Below are positions 8,304 to 16,855 of a stretch of 64,000 bases of DNA, piece by piece. Each line of letters starts with the position of its first letter. Position 1 is the first letter of the stretch. Source of the DNA: Bin55 sp964572845 (lineage in GTDB: Bacteria > Pseudomonadota > Gammaproteobacteria > Pseudomonadales > Azotimanducaceae); assembly GCA_964572845.1 (NCBI GenBank), contig CAZNFX010000004.1, forward strand, positions 62,001 through 126,000. The letters run 5' to 3'. The notes under the pieces are model-generated. The model was not told the DNA's origin. It made no database searches and saw nothing but the letters and a program-made list of their open reading frames with translations. The translations under genes and the position numbers were made by a program.

Positions 8304-8337
8304 TATTTATACAGTGTATATTTATACAGTAATAAGG
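8304..8337 (-). promoter_or_regulatory. Direct-repeat, LexA-like operator upstream of the PFL_4669 gene
   Basis: TATTTATACAGT occurs twice exactly (8304-8315 and 8319-8330), 15 bases apart. Bases 8312-8331 match the LexA-box consensus TACTGT-N8-ACAGTA at about 17 of 20 positions by eye, with GTGT in place of CTGT. On the minus strand the repeats give two TATAAA -10-like hexamers. The site lies 38-71 bases before the start at 8266, and its core TACAGTAATnAGG recurs upstream of the ParB gene. Confidence 0.55.
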
Positions 8338-8533
8338 AAATCAAATCAAGGATTGTCGCGATTTTCTTGAAATCGGTAAAGGTTGTGCAGTCTAGATGAG
8401 CGACCGTAGCATAGACTCTAGTGCCTCAGGGGCCGCAGCTCTCAACAGAGATCCCGATTCGGTACGGTGTCGTAGCTGGTCCAATGTGCTTTACAATCAA
8501 AATCGAATGCTAAACCTCACAGGAATCTAGACC

Positions 8534-9091
8534 ATGCAAAATCTTTGGCGCATCTTGTACTCGCCACAAAGCGTGTACGATGAGTTGAGTAGCGGGCTAC
8601 AGATTGTCTTCCCTCTGGTGGCTGTACTGGGAGTTGTAGCTCTTTCGACATTGGTTACGGAAACCAACCCGTTTTCGATTCTCACGGCACCGCTTGGGTG
8701 GGCCATATACATGGCATTGTTAGGCACTGGATTCCTTATCGTTGGAAAAATCTGCAAGTCCGATCATAAATGGGGTCAGTGGTTTGGTTTTGCAGCGTGG
8801 GCGCAAGTTCCCCTAATACTAGTAACTGCGTTGGACGTGTTGTTGGCTGTATTGACTGTCGAATCAAGGCGAATCTACTTATTCACCGTTGCCGAAGGGG
8901 ATGTATTCCTTACCACAAGTTCAATATGGTGGGTGTGGTCGTACATAGTTTCAATTCAGGGACTGCGAAGCTGGACCTCGAAAAACATGGGTCCGTGCAT
9001 CGGATTGGCTTTGCTTCCACACGTACTCCTAGTGCTGCCGATCGTGTTGCTACTTTTGGGGATGGTCTCCTTCATAAATTCTTGGATGTAG
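8534..9091 (+). CDS. YIP1-family integral membrane protein
   Basis: A 185-residue polytopic membrane protein. The N-terminus LWRILYSPQSVYDEL is the usual opening of bacterial YIP1-domain proteins, followed by about five hydrophobic segments (about 22-42, 52-72, 85-110, 125-145 and 155-180). YIP1-like proteins are inner-membrane proteins of unclear role. This gene is divergent from the ICE PFL_4669 gene and convergent with the ParB gene. It is either ICE cargo or a recent insertion, as no such gene is part of the core conjugation set. The ATG at 8534 is the first in frame; no strong Shine-Dalgarno sequence is evident. Confidence 0.75.
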   Translation: MQNLWRILYSPQSVYDELSSGLQIVFPLVAVLGVVALSTLVTETNPFSILTAPLGWAIYMALLGTGFLIVGKICKSDHKWGQWFGFAAWAQVPLILVTALDVLLAVLTVESRRIYLFTVAEGDVFLTTSSIWWVWSYIVSIQGLRSWTSKNMGPCIGLALLPHVLLVLPIVLLLLGMVSFINSWM

Positions 9092-9267
9092 AAGGCGGAC
9101 TCATCTCCTGCACGAATCGATGGGGTAACAAGACTTGTGCTCCGAATTCGTGACCGGAGAAACTACCACCGACAATGCCATTGTTGCCCTACGCTGCTAC
9201 ACAACTCCATTGTCCAATTTTGATTACTCTGTAAATCGTTGGTATAGGATCAGGTTCGATCTAGAAG

Positions 9268-10707
9268 TCAAGTCGTTCTGTGAACCGGTTTGCTTCGCAG
9301 CAACCGCACAACATCCCACAGCTCAATCAATGTGTACCATTCTTGCTCTTCGAGCTCGACCCATAGTCGTGCATTCACATGTGGAACCAATCCTGAACTT
9401 GATGAATCAACAGCCTGTAGTTCTGTTCTTTCATTCAGTTGTTGCGATTGTTCTGGTCTCGGTCCAGAGGAAGTCGTTGCTCCACAGGCGTACTCCGATT
9501 TTGTAGCAAAAGCATCCAAATACGTTAGTGCTTCCTGCTGCAGCGGAGCCAAATCTACTAAGGGTTTCCCCTCCAGTCTGAAGCCACAACCAGTATCCGA
9601 TTTAACAATGGAAATGGGGATCGACAACCCTTTGCAGAGTCTTAATGCAAGCTCGTATGCATTTTTTCTCAGACGACGCACGTTCGACGAAGTTAGTTCA
9701 GGCGTACTGTCGGCTATTGCTACTACTTCACTTTGAGGCTTCTGAAGTTTGACAAGACTCTCATCTCCCTTTCGGAGTTTCTGCTGATTCTGATGATGTC
9801 GAGAGCAGTCTATCTTGGTCTGAAGCCAGTCTCCATGTGGAGCCCGAGGAGATAGTTCGGAATCGATAGCGGCATTGGATCTGTTGTTTTGCGAGGTTTC
9901 AAGTAGTCCGCTGAACTGAGTACCAATCTCGGCCTTCACAATGTCGTCAACATGCTCGAGAAAGATGTCAAAGTCCCACATCGGTGTGTCTATGGATGCC
10001 AATGCTTGATCCAATGCACCTTTCAGGTCTAGTCTGGTACCCATTTGGTTGGGCAGTCGATCGTACAGCTCATTCTCAAACTCACGTATCTGGCGGACAT
10101 CAGCCAGACTCAAATTTTGTAGCAGTGCTTCCGACATATGTGGCACTAATCTCTGAACCACATACACCATGTAGCTGAAGGTTGCCTGGCTGATGGGATA
10201 TCCATTGTCATTCAAGAGCGAAACTGCCTCGCGCTGTGAGAATTGACGGCCCTTCTTCGTTGAAACATGGTCTTCCACGATGTGCACAAGACCCCGAGCC
10301 CGTTCGAGAAAGCTCGCATTTGTACGGACATCGTTGGTAATGAGGTGCGCCAAGCATGCTCGAAACTCACCGGGCCACTCGGCAACTAGACAGCGAACTC
10401 GAGAGTAGCGTTTAGCTCGAGATTCATTCCAAAGCTGCCGCAATGCAAGCAATCGAGAATTTCCGCCGGCAATCAGCACGTATTTTGAACGGCCAGGAGG
10501 ATGGGCAACCACAAACGGGTCTTGAAGCCCAACTTGCTTTATTGACAACCTGAGAGTTTCGTCGATTTTCGGTTCGAGCCCATCAGGTTTGTAAGGGAGT
10601 GGTTCGAGCTCGTCGATGGCAATGGTTTGTTCCTGGTGAAGTTTGAGCTGCCACAAATGGCTGTCAAGAACAGTTGCTCTCATCAATGCGCAATAACCTT
10701 CTGGCAA
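9268..10707 (-). CDS. ParB-family protein of PFGI-1-class ICE (TIGR03764)
   Basis: A protein of up to 479 residues with a ParB/sulfiredoxin-like N-terminal nuclease fold: SIKQVGLQDPFVVAHPPG then LIAGGNSRLLALRQLW, which is the ParB box II with GGNSR in place of ERRR. A helical DNA-binding domain follows (SQREAVSLLNDNGYPISQAT, an HTH). The long Gln/Ser-rich C-terminal part is typical of the ICE PFGI-1 group. It probably serves maintenance or segregation of the excised element. No ParA gene is next to it: upstream is an unrelated exported protein, which is odd for this ICE class. The start is uncertain, TTG at 10707 or ATG at 10683; neither has a good ribosome-binding site. Confidence 0.85.
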   Translation of the reverse strand: MPEGYCALMRATVLDSHLWQLKLHQEQTIAIDELEPLPYKPDGLEPKIDETLRLSIKQVGLQDPFVVAHPPGRSKYVLIAGGNSRLLALRQLWNESRAKRYSRVRCLVAEWPGEFRACLAHLITNDVRTNASFLERARGLVHIVEDHVSTKKGRQFSQREAVSLLNDNGYPISQATFSYMVYVVQRLVPHMSEALLQNLSLADVRQIREFENELYDRLPNQMGTRLDLKGALDQALASIDTPMWDFDIFLEHVDDIVKAEIGTQFSGLLETSQNNRSNAAIDSELSPRAPHGDWLQTKIDCSRHHQNQQKLRKGDESLVKLQKPQSEVVAIADSTPELTSSNVRRLRKNAYELALRLCKGLSIPISIVKSDTGCGFRLEGKPLVDLAPLQQEALTYLDAFATKSEYACGATTSSGPRPEQSQQLNERTELQAVDSSSSGLVPHVNARLWVELEEQEWYTLIELWDVVRLLRSKPVHRTT

Positions 10708-10726
10708 TGTTGTCGATGCAAATTAC

Positions 10727-10752
10727 TATTATACATATATACAGTAATTAGG
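10727..10752 (-). promoter_or_regulatory. LexA-like operator/promoter of the ICE parB gene
   Basis: Bases 10727-10746 match the LexA consensus at about 17 of 20 positions by eye, with an intact ACAGTA half and a degenerate CTGT half. On the minus strand a perfect TATAAT (10733-10728) overlaps it. The block TATACAGTAATTAGG (10738-10752) repeats the 8323-8337 sequence with one mismatch. The 325 bases between this gene and the next (10708-11033) hold nothing else I can support. Confidence 0.5.
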
Positions 10753-11033
10753 TGGCGCTTCGGTGTCAGTTCGGTCTTGGATGGACTTTCAACACAACGT
10801 CAGGGACGCTCGAACTCCAGATTAAGCGCAAAGAGAATTGCATTTCCGGACAAGACGTGCTCGCAAATCCAGTCAAAGATGCTGTATGTCTTCCCGTGTC
10901 TCCTATACAGTCACGCGACAATCAGTCTCAATATAGCAGTCGCTAGCTCGTAGTTGAGAAATTGCTTCAAGGGAGGAAACGTTAAGGAGAATATGATCCC
11001 AAAGTTGCAACATCACTGCTTGGCGATGCGCAA

Positions 11034-12428
11034 TCAAAAGTATTGATAGTTGTTCAGTTCGAGCGCTGCGGCCTTAATTTCGTCTAGAGTACTCAATGCA
11101 ACTATGTCTTGAGGGTCTAGTTCTGACTCTGCGTTTCTAATTGCGGTCGCACAGTCCTTAACCCCCTTTTTCTTCCATTCAAGCTCCGTAAAACAAATTT
11201 CTGCAACGATTGCGTCAAGATCTGCTTCGTAACCCGATTCTCGCAGTCCTATTACTCCGTTAACTACATTGAGCACGACTTGAGTGCGGGATAGCGGGGA
11301 TTTCCTAAAGGCCTCACTCAGATGGCCCATCCAAGGGAACACACTACTCTTGGACTTCATGAATGCTGTATCCATGAAGGATCCGGGAACATGCTCACTG
11401 ACCACAAGCTTCCATTCAAATCCTAGCCTTGCTGCGATGGCTTCTAGGAGTTCAAAGGGTTTCAATTCAGCTATGCTATCTGCCCAGTCGCTCGGTAGTC
11501 GATGCTCTTCCGCATAGAGCTCGAGTCGACTCCGCCATGACATGTGTATTCCCTCGCCCCACCAGGTCAATAACTCTTCACTCGACGAACTGTCGTCAAG
11601 TGGAGTTAGTGAAGAGTCCACTACGTATGCGGGACACATTTCGAACGCGTCGAGCCAGATATTTCTTAGAAGTATCTCACGTGATGAGTTCCGCCATTTG
11701 TAGTACAAGTCTTCATCGTCATTGGAAAGGGCTTTGTATTCCTCGATTCTGTATTGGTATCGAGATATTTTTTCGACATCAGCATTCTCTCTTTCTGGCA
11801 ATTGCAGACTCTCATTTGGAAAAGACTTACTGAGAGCCTCTTTGCCACCCAGTGAGGCTAATGGTCGGAACGCATCCTTCCATTGTGATGCGTGGTGACA
11901 AACGCTCGTGAAATAGGTGTAGCGGTAAAAAGCATCAGCGTTGCAGGTTTCGCTCAAATCCATGCGGACTGGACCTTCTACCAAACGACAATCCGCATTC
12001 GAAAGTGCAGCAATCACAAGCTTTTTGTCCGTATCGTGGCTATCGAACATTTCCCTGTAGGTGAACGGTGCGTCTCTTGGAACAATACCGGTGCGACTGA
12101 TTGAATAGACCGCCCTGTCAATGAAGTGCTCCTCAATTGCTCGAATGCAGTCTTCGTCTGTCGAAACGTCGACGTCAAGTACGTCGGGGCAATCGTCACC
12201 TAAAAATAGCGGGCTGCCGTAAGCTGTCGGCACCTCAATCTCTAAATCTATTTTGGTCGGTTCTGGGGATACACTCTTAGGAATTCTCACCTGGTCCGAC
12301 ATGGAACCTGCCGTGGTCCCTTCCCTTGACGCATCGTCTCTTTGGTGAAGATGGAGTACAAGTAGCACAACCGAACAGGCTGCCGCTAATAGCATGGTTG
12401 CGACGCTAGCCTTCGTCTTTATTGACAT
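11034..12428 (-). CDS. Hypothetical exported or membrane-anchored protein
   Basis: A 464-residue protein I do not recognise. It has a hydrophobic N-terminal segment (about 8-27) that serves as a signal peptide or anchor, with an AAC(S) sequence near its middle that is a poor lipobox. The rest is soluble, acidic and mostly helical, with scattered Cys (DDCPDVLDVDVSTDEDC; SNADCRLVEG; SETCNADAF; SVCHHAS; EMCPAY; EICFTELEW; VKDCATAI) that could form disulphides in the periplasm. It lies just outside the recognisable ICE genes and divergent from the Rieske oxygenase. It may be the first gene beyond the element or accessory cargo. Confidence 0.6.
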   Translation of the reverse strand: MSIKTKASVATMLLAAACSVVLLVLHLHQRDDASREGTTAGSMSDQVRIPKSVSPEPTKIDLEIEVPTAYGSPLFLGDDCPDVLDVDVSTDEDCIRAIEEHFIDRAVYSISRTGIVPRDAPFTYREMFDSHDTDKKLVIAALSNADCRLVEGPVRMDLSETCNADAFYRYTYFTSVCHHASQWKDAFRPLASLGGKEALSKSFPNESLQLPERENADVEKISRYQYRIEEYKALSNDDEDLYYKWRNSSREILLRNIWLDAFEMCPAYVVDSSLTPLDDSSSSEELLTWWGEGIHMSWRSRLELYAEEHRLPSDWADSIAELKPFELLEAIAARLGFEWKLVVSEHVPGSFMDTAFMKSKSSVFPWMGHLSEAFRKSPLSRTQVVLNVVNGVIGLRESGYEADLDAIVAEICFTELEWKKKGVKDCATAIRNAESELDPQDIVALSTLDEIKAAALELNNYQYF

Positions 12429-12606
12429 GTCAATTTACAGTACTTCATGCAGGCAATCTCAGATTTTTTGGCATGCGGAAATTTGCTCTAATTCGAAGCT
12501 GGAAGCCCCAGCAACTTCAAGCAACACAGTTGTTGCATTGCAAACCCTAACAAATTATACTGTGTAATGGATCAAGTAATCAAGTCACTGTGAGGAGCCG
12601 CGGACT

Positions 12607-13788
12607 GTGGATAAGTCTGAACGCGTTCGTATTCTGGATGTACTTGCCGACCATATCGCCAACGATACGACGGCGGATGCAGGTGGCATCATGCGTGCGC
12701 CTGTGTCGGACTTCACGTGTCCCAAACTCCTAGAGCGAGAGTACGAAGTTTTCTTTCGCAACACACCACTGTGCATGGGACTTTCCTCTGAGCTTCCAAA
12801 GCCCAATACATACTGGTCTGACAATTCATCCGGCCTACCGATCCTAATGGTCCGAGATGGCGAAGGTACCTTTCAAGCCTTCGCAAATGCCTGCAGACAT
12901 CGGGGGAGTCTCGTCGTTCCCGAGGGACGAGGGACAAAGATTCGCTTTACCTGCCCATTTCATGCATGGACCTATGACATCAATGGCCGGTTGTTGTCAG
13001 TCAACAAGAGCAATCACTTTGGAGATGTGTCGAGCTTGGGCTTGGAACTCATCAAACTGCCTTGCGCCGAATTGCATGGAACTCTTTGGGTTCGACCAAC
13101 GCCAGGAGACTCCATCAGTGAAGAAGAGTGCCTTTCAGGACTTCAGCGCGACCTGGTCAACTGGAATTTCCCGGAGTATGACGTTGCCGGAAGGCAAAAT
13201 ATCGATGCCAGGATGAATTGGAAAATTGGCGTCGACTCATACGGCGAGATCTACCACCTAAATGTCCTTCACACCAAGACGTTGGACAAGGAAGTGGTAG
13301 GCAATGCGCAAACCTTTGACGGTTTCCAGAAGAACCTGCGCATGGTCATAGCAAATGAGAAGTTGAATCTCATGAGAATGCTGATGCCAATCCGCGAAAA
13401 GTGGCCATACAAGCAAATAACCTACACCGTGTACTTCCTGTATCCAAACGTCATCATGATGGTGGATGCCTTCGGCGTTGACTTCTTGCGCATATTCCCC
13501 CTCGACAATTCACCGTCCAAATCGCGAACAATGCACACTTGGTATATCGACCCAAACGTGCGAAAGTACTTTGATGATCACGAAGCCGCCCACTCAGAGA
13601 GGATGAAGAGATTCAGGTCTGTCGTCGAGAATGAGGATTACAAGATCGCTGAAGACATGCAGGTGAATGCAGAACGTGGCACTCCATCAGAGATTGTTCT
13701 TGGTCGAAACGAGATAGCGCTACAGCACTTCCACAATGCGCACCGATCGGGTTTGGGTCGCGACGAGCTACCCGTGGAGGACTTGTAG
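12607..13788 (+). CDS. Rieske-type ring-hydroxylating oxygenase, alpha subunit
   Basis: A 393-residue non-haem iron oxygenase. The Rieske [2Fe-2S] ligands are Cys96/His98 (ACRHRGS) and Cys116/His119 (TCPFHAWTYD). The catalytic domain has DSYGEIYHLNVLH, giving the bridging Asp and the two His of the mononuclear iron site. Size and motifs fit the aromatic/choline-type alpha-subunit group. No ferredoxin or reductase gene is adjacent, so electron partners must come from elsewhere. Start is GTG at 12607 with GAGGAG about 10 bases upstream. Substrate cannot be predicted. A half LexA-like TATACTGT lies upstream (12555-12562). Confidence 0.88.
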   Translation: MDKSERVRILDVLADHIANDTTADAGGIMRAPVSDFTCPKLLEREYEVFFRNTPLCMGLSSELPKPNTYWSDNSSGLPILMVRDGEGTFQAFANACRHRGSLVVPEGRGTKIRFTCPFHAWTYDINGRLLSVNKSNHFGDVSSLGLELIKLPCAELHGTLWVRPTPGDSISEEECLSGLQRDLVNWNFPEYDVAGRQNIDARMNWKIGVDSYGEIYHLNVLHTKTLDKEVVGNAQTFDGFQKNLRMVIANEKLNLMRMLMPIREKWPYKQITYTVYFLYPNVIMMVDAFGVDFLRIFPLDNSPSKSRTMHTWYIDPNVRKYFDDHEAAHSERMKRFRSVVENEDYKIAEDMQVNAERGTPSEIVLGRNEIALQHFHNAHRSGLGRDELPVEDL

Positions 13789-13915
13789 CCTCTGAACATC
13801 GCTATTGAGGAGTATGCCCAATCCGAGCTGCCAAGCTAAGTGGATTGTTGTCTCGACCCCTATATACGCGGACAATTGATCGTCGACGGTCTGGGTGAAG
13901 TTCAGCAGTGCCGCG

Positions 13916-15277
13916 TTACACAACTCCGTAGGCAAGCATCGTATCGGCAACCTTCTTGAACCCGGCAATGTTTGCGCCTGTGACATAGTCGACATGGCCA
14001 ATTTCCGCGCCGTGCTGGATGCATTGCTGATGTATCTCCGACATGATCGTGCGCAATCTGCGATCCACTTCATCTCTGGGCCAGCTAATCCGCTGTGAGT
14101 TTTGGCTTTGCTCTAGACCGCTTACGGCTACGCCGCCCGCATTCGATGCCTTTCCGGGAGCATGCAGTACTTTGCGTTCGGCAAACAAGTGCGCCGCTTC
14201 CGCAGTTAGTGGCATGTTTGCGCCCTCGGAGACAGCCATGACGCCATTTCCGCACAGCGTCTTGGCATCCTTTGCATCAAGTTCGTTCTGTGTTGCGCAA
14301 GGCATGGCAACTTGGCAATTAACTCCCCAGGGTCTTGAGGATGCGTGGAATTCCACTCCCTTGTATCGCTCCGCAAATTCAGAAATCCTTCCCCGCTTCT
14401 CTTCTTTCAATTGCTGTACAAACTTCAGCTGCTCTTCGTTTAGGCCATCCTTGATGAAAACAAAGCCGCCTGAATCACTTAGCGTGACAACCTTGGCTCC
14501 CATTTGAAGCGCTTTTTCGGCCGCATAAATCGCCACGTTGCCGCTGCCGCTGATGGCAACAGTCTTGCCCCTCAGCGAGGATCCGACATGATTGAGCATG
14601 TTCTCGCTGAAATACACGCAACCGTAACCGGTTGCCTCCGTGCGAACTGCGCTTCCCCCATAGGCAAGTGATTTGCCGGTGATTACTCCGGCCCAGCGGT
14701 TCTGCATTCGCATGTATTGAGCGAACAAATAGCTGATTTCTCTTGATCCTACGCCAATATCTCCAGCGGGTATGTCGACATCTTCGCCAATGTGTCTATG
14801 GAGTTCCGACATGAACGACTGGCAAAACCGCATGACTTCTCGATCGCTTCTGCCTTTGGGCTCGAAATTTGCTCCACCCTTTGCTCCACCCATAGGCAAT
14901 CCCGTAAGGCTGTTCTTGAAGATCTGCTCAAACCCAAGAAATTTCAATACGCTCTGATTGACTGTCGGATGGAAGCGGAGTCCTCCCTTGTAAGGTCCCA
15001 GCGTGTGGTTGAACTGTACACGCCAGCCTCGATTTACCTCTATGTCTCCGTCATCGGTTTCCCAAGTCACGCGAAAGCTCAAAACTCGATCCGGTTCTAC
15101 CACGCGTTCTAGAATTCGCGCCTTTCGATACTCGTCGTGTTGCAGATACCAAGGCATTACAGATTCAACAACCTCCTCCACGGCTTGATGAAACTCCGTC
15201 TCGTGAGGGTTGCGCTTCCTGAGCACAGACATGAACTGATCCAGTTCTTTCAAGTGTGCAGTCTTTAGTACCAGCAT
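13916..15277 (-). CDS. gdhA: Glutamate dehydrogenase, NADP-type
   Basis: A 453-residue enzyme of the hexameric GDH family that makes glutamate from 2-oxoglutarate and ammonia. It has the substrate-lysine region GPYKGGLRFHP and GLPMGGAKGGANF, the catalytic Asp motif PAGDIGVGSREISYLF, and a dinucleotide fold around AISGSGNVAIYAAEKA. Length and the compact N-terminal helix match the bacterial NADP-specific (GdhA) class rather than the large NAD enzyme. ATG at 15277 has AGGAAT upstream. It is convergent with the Rieske gene, with no clear terminator in the 127 bases between them. Confidence 0.95.
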   Translation of the reverse strand: MLVLKTAHLKELDQFMSVLRKRNPHETEFHQAVEEVVESVMPWYLQHDEYRKARILERVVEPDRVLSFRVTWETDDGDIEVNRGWRVQFNHTLGPYKGGLRFHPTVNQSVLKFLGFEQIFKNSLTGLPMGGAKGGANFEPKGRSDREVMRFCQSFMSELHRHIGEDVDIPAGDIGVGSREISYLFAQYMRMQNRWAGVITGKSLAYGGSAVRTEATGYGCVYFSENMLNHVGSSLRGKTVAISGSGNVAIYAAEKALQMGAKVVTLSDSGGFVFIKDGLNEEQLKFVQQLKEEKRGRISEFAERYKGVEFHASSRPWGVNCQVAMPCATQNELDAKDAKTLCGNGVMAVSEGANMPLTAEAAHLFAERKVLHAPGKASNAGGVAVSGLEQSQNSQRISWPRDEVDRRLRTIMSEIHQQCIQHGAEIGHVDYVTGANIAGFKKVADTMLAYGVV

Positions 15278-15516
15278 TTAATATTCCTACCAGTGCAAGG
15301 CTTCTTTCTGGCTACATTATCTCAATATGAGATCTTACCTGCCACTGTAGCTCTCTCAAGGGTACACTAGCCACACTTTGAAACGTTCGCATGTGGGCGA
15401 ACGGCTAGATAGCGACTTGGCGTGAGTCAATAAGATGGTTCGTCGACGAGTAGACCTTGGTCTTCAGTTACTCGAATAGTCCACAATTTAAAAGCAAAGT
15501 AGTAGGAGTCCAGTCA

Positions 15517-16653
15517 ATGAACGTGGGGATCTGTGGATTGGGAGACCGAATGGGCTACCTATCTGAAGTGTTTCGCAAGGTCATCCCTGACTTCAATCTA
15601 GTTGCGTATGCAGATCCCTCACCCACCGGATTCCGGCGAATGGAGCAAGTCCAAATTCGCAAGCTTCGAGACTACGTCAGTTTGCAATCTATGCTGGACA
15701 AGGAGAATCTCGATCTTGTCATGATTGGGTCGCCGAACCTGTTTCACTGCGATCAGCTCTGTTTGGCTTTGTCCAGTGGCATCAAGATTTTCTGCGAAAA
15801 GCCGATAGTTACGACGGAAGAGGAAACTTTTCGACTACTAGCCGAACTACGCAAGCACGGTAGCGACCAAGTGATGGTAGGCCTGGTGCTGAGGTATGCG
15901 CCCCTCTACCAAGACCTTGTTGAGTTGGCAAATGGTAACGAGTTGGGAAGCATCATGAGCATCGAAGCGTCAGAGCACATTCCGCCAGTTCACGGTGCAT
16001 TCTTCTTTAGAGACTGGAGAAGAAAGGCTAGTTTGAGCGGAGGATTTCTGCTGGAAAAGTGCTGCCACGATCTCGATCTCTATGCAGGGTTGGTAAAGGC
16101 GCGACCACGCAGAGTTGCTAGTTTTGGAGGTCGTTCATTCTTCGTCGAACAACACCAAGATCTCGACGTCGAACAGGTTTACCATCGGTGGCCTGCAAGC
16201 TGGAACAGTACTGAAAGCGCATTTTCGGGTGATGCGGACATAGTGGACCACCAGGTAGCGTTGATTGAGTATGGCAACAATGTTCGTCTCTGCTTTCACA
16301 CCAACGTGCATACGCCAGATGCGTTCAGGCGATTTTGCGTAATTGGCACCCAAGGCATGGCCGAAGGCGACTTCGTGCGGGGTTACCTTAGAGTGCATCG
16401 GGCAATTTCGCGTGAGTGCATTCTCGATGCTGACTACAAGAATGAAGGAATGTCGATGCACTATGGCGCAGAAGAGAAAATGGCCAAAGACTTGGCAAAC
16501 CACCTCCATAGTGGCTCAGCGCTTCCTGTGTCGGTACTTGATGCTTTGGAGGCTGGCCTCACCGCAATGAAGATGGACGAGGCTAGAGTAAGCCAAAAAG
16601 TCGTGGAACTTAGCGACACCTGGCATCGATTCGATGCAGCAATAGGCCGATAG
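15517..16653 (+). CDS. Gfo/Idh/MocA-family oxidoreductase
   Basis: A 378-residue NAD(P)-dependent oxidoreductase. The N-terminal Rossmann fold starts NVGICGLGDRMGYLSEVF, an atypical glycine motif, and contains the family hallmark CEKPI after the cofactor-binding half. The C-terminal alpha/beta sheet domain has GGFLLEKCCHDLDLY, whose EK..HDLD matches the catalytic helix. I start it at ATG 15517, preceded by AGGAG at good spacing, instead of 60 bases upstream. Members act on sugars, inositols or related alcohols; the substrate is unknown. The gamma-glutamyltransferase gene follows about 200 bases later on the same strand. Confidence 0.88.
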   Translation: MNVGICGLGDRMGYLSEVFRKVIPDFNLVAYADPSPTGFRRMEQVQIRKLRDYVSLQSMLDKENLDLVMIGSPNLFHCDQLCLALSSGIKIFCEKPIVTTEEETFRLLAELRKHGSDQVMVGLVLRYAPLYQDLVELANGNELGSIMSIEASEHIPPVHGAFFFRDWRRKASLSGGFLLEKCCHDLDLYAGLVKARPRRVASFGGRSFFVEQHQDLDVEQVYHRWPASWNSTESAFSGDADIVDHQVALIEYGNNVRLCFHTNVHTPDAFRRFCVIGTQGMAEGDFVRGYLRVHRAISRECILDADYKNEGMSMHYGAEEKMAKDLANHLHSGSALPVSVLDALEAGLTAMKMDEARVSQKVVELSDTWHRFDAAIGR

Positions 16654-16855
16654 GAGATCAGCTCGACTCGTCTTGACTTGCACGTACCATAGTATTGGAT
16701 GGCTACCTTTCACTTCCCGTGCCGCAATCTCGCTCCAATTCCAATAACTAGCCGTTCCATGGCGCATTCCGGCGATACTCTGGCCGTAAGTACTATCTAC
16801 TCCAGTCCAAGACACTAACCCAATCTACGTTACATTCAATCGATAGGGAACCAGC

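Noticed and set aside
12555..12562. TATACTGT upstream of the Rieske gene as a LexA box
   Set aside because: Only one half site is present; the other half is unlike ACAGTA.
13768..14073. A 101-codon minus-strand frame overlapping the end of gdhA
   Set aside because: It is in another phase of gdhA and its neighbour; composition looks like a shadow.
16516..16815. A 99-codon minus-strand frame at the end of the Gfo/Idh/MocA gene
   Set aside because: Half of it is antisense to the oxidoreductase and it has no protein-like features.
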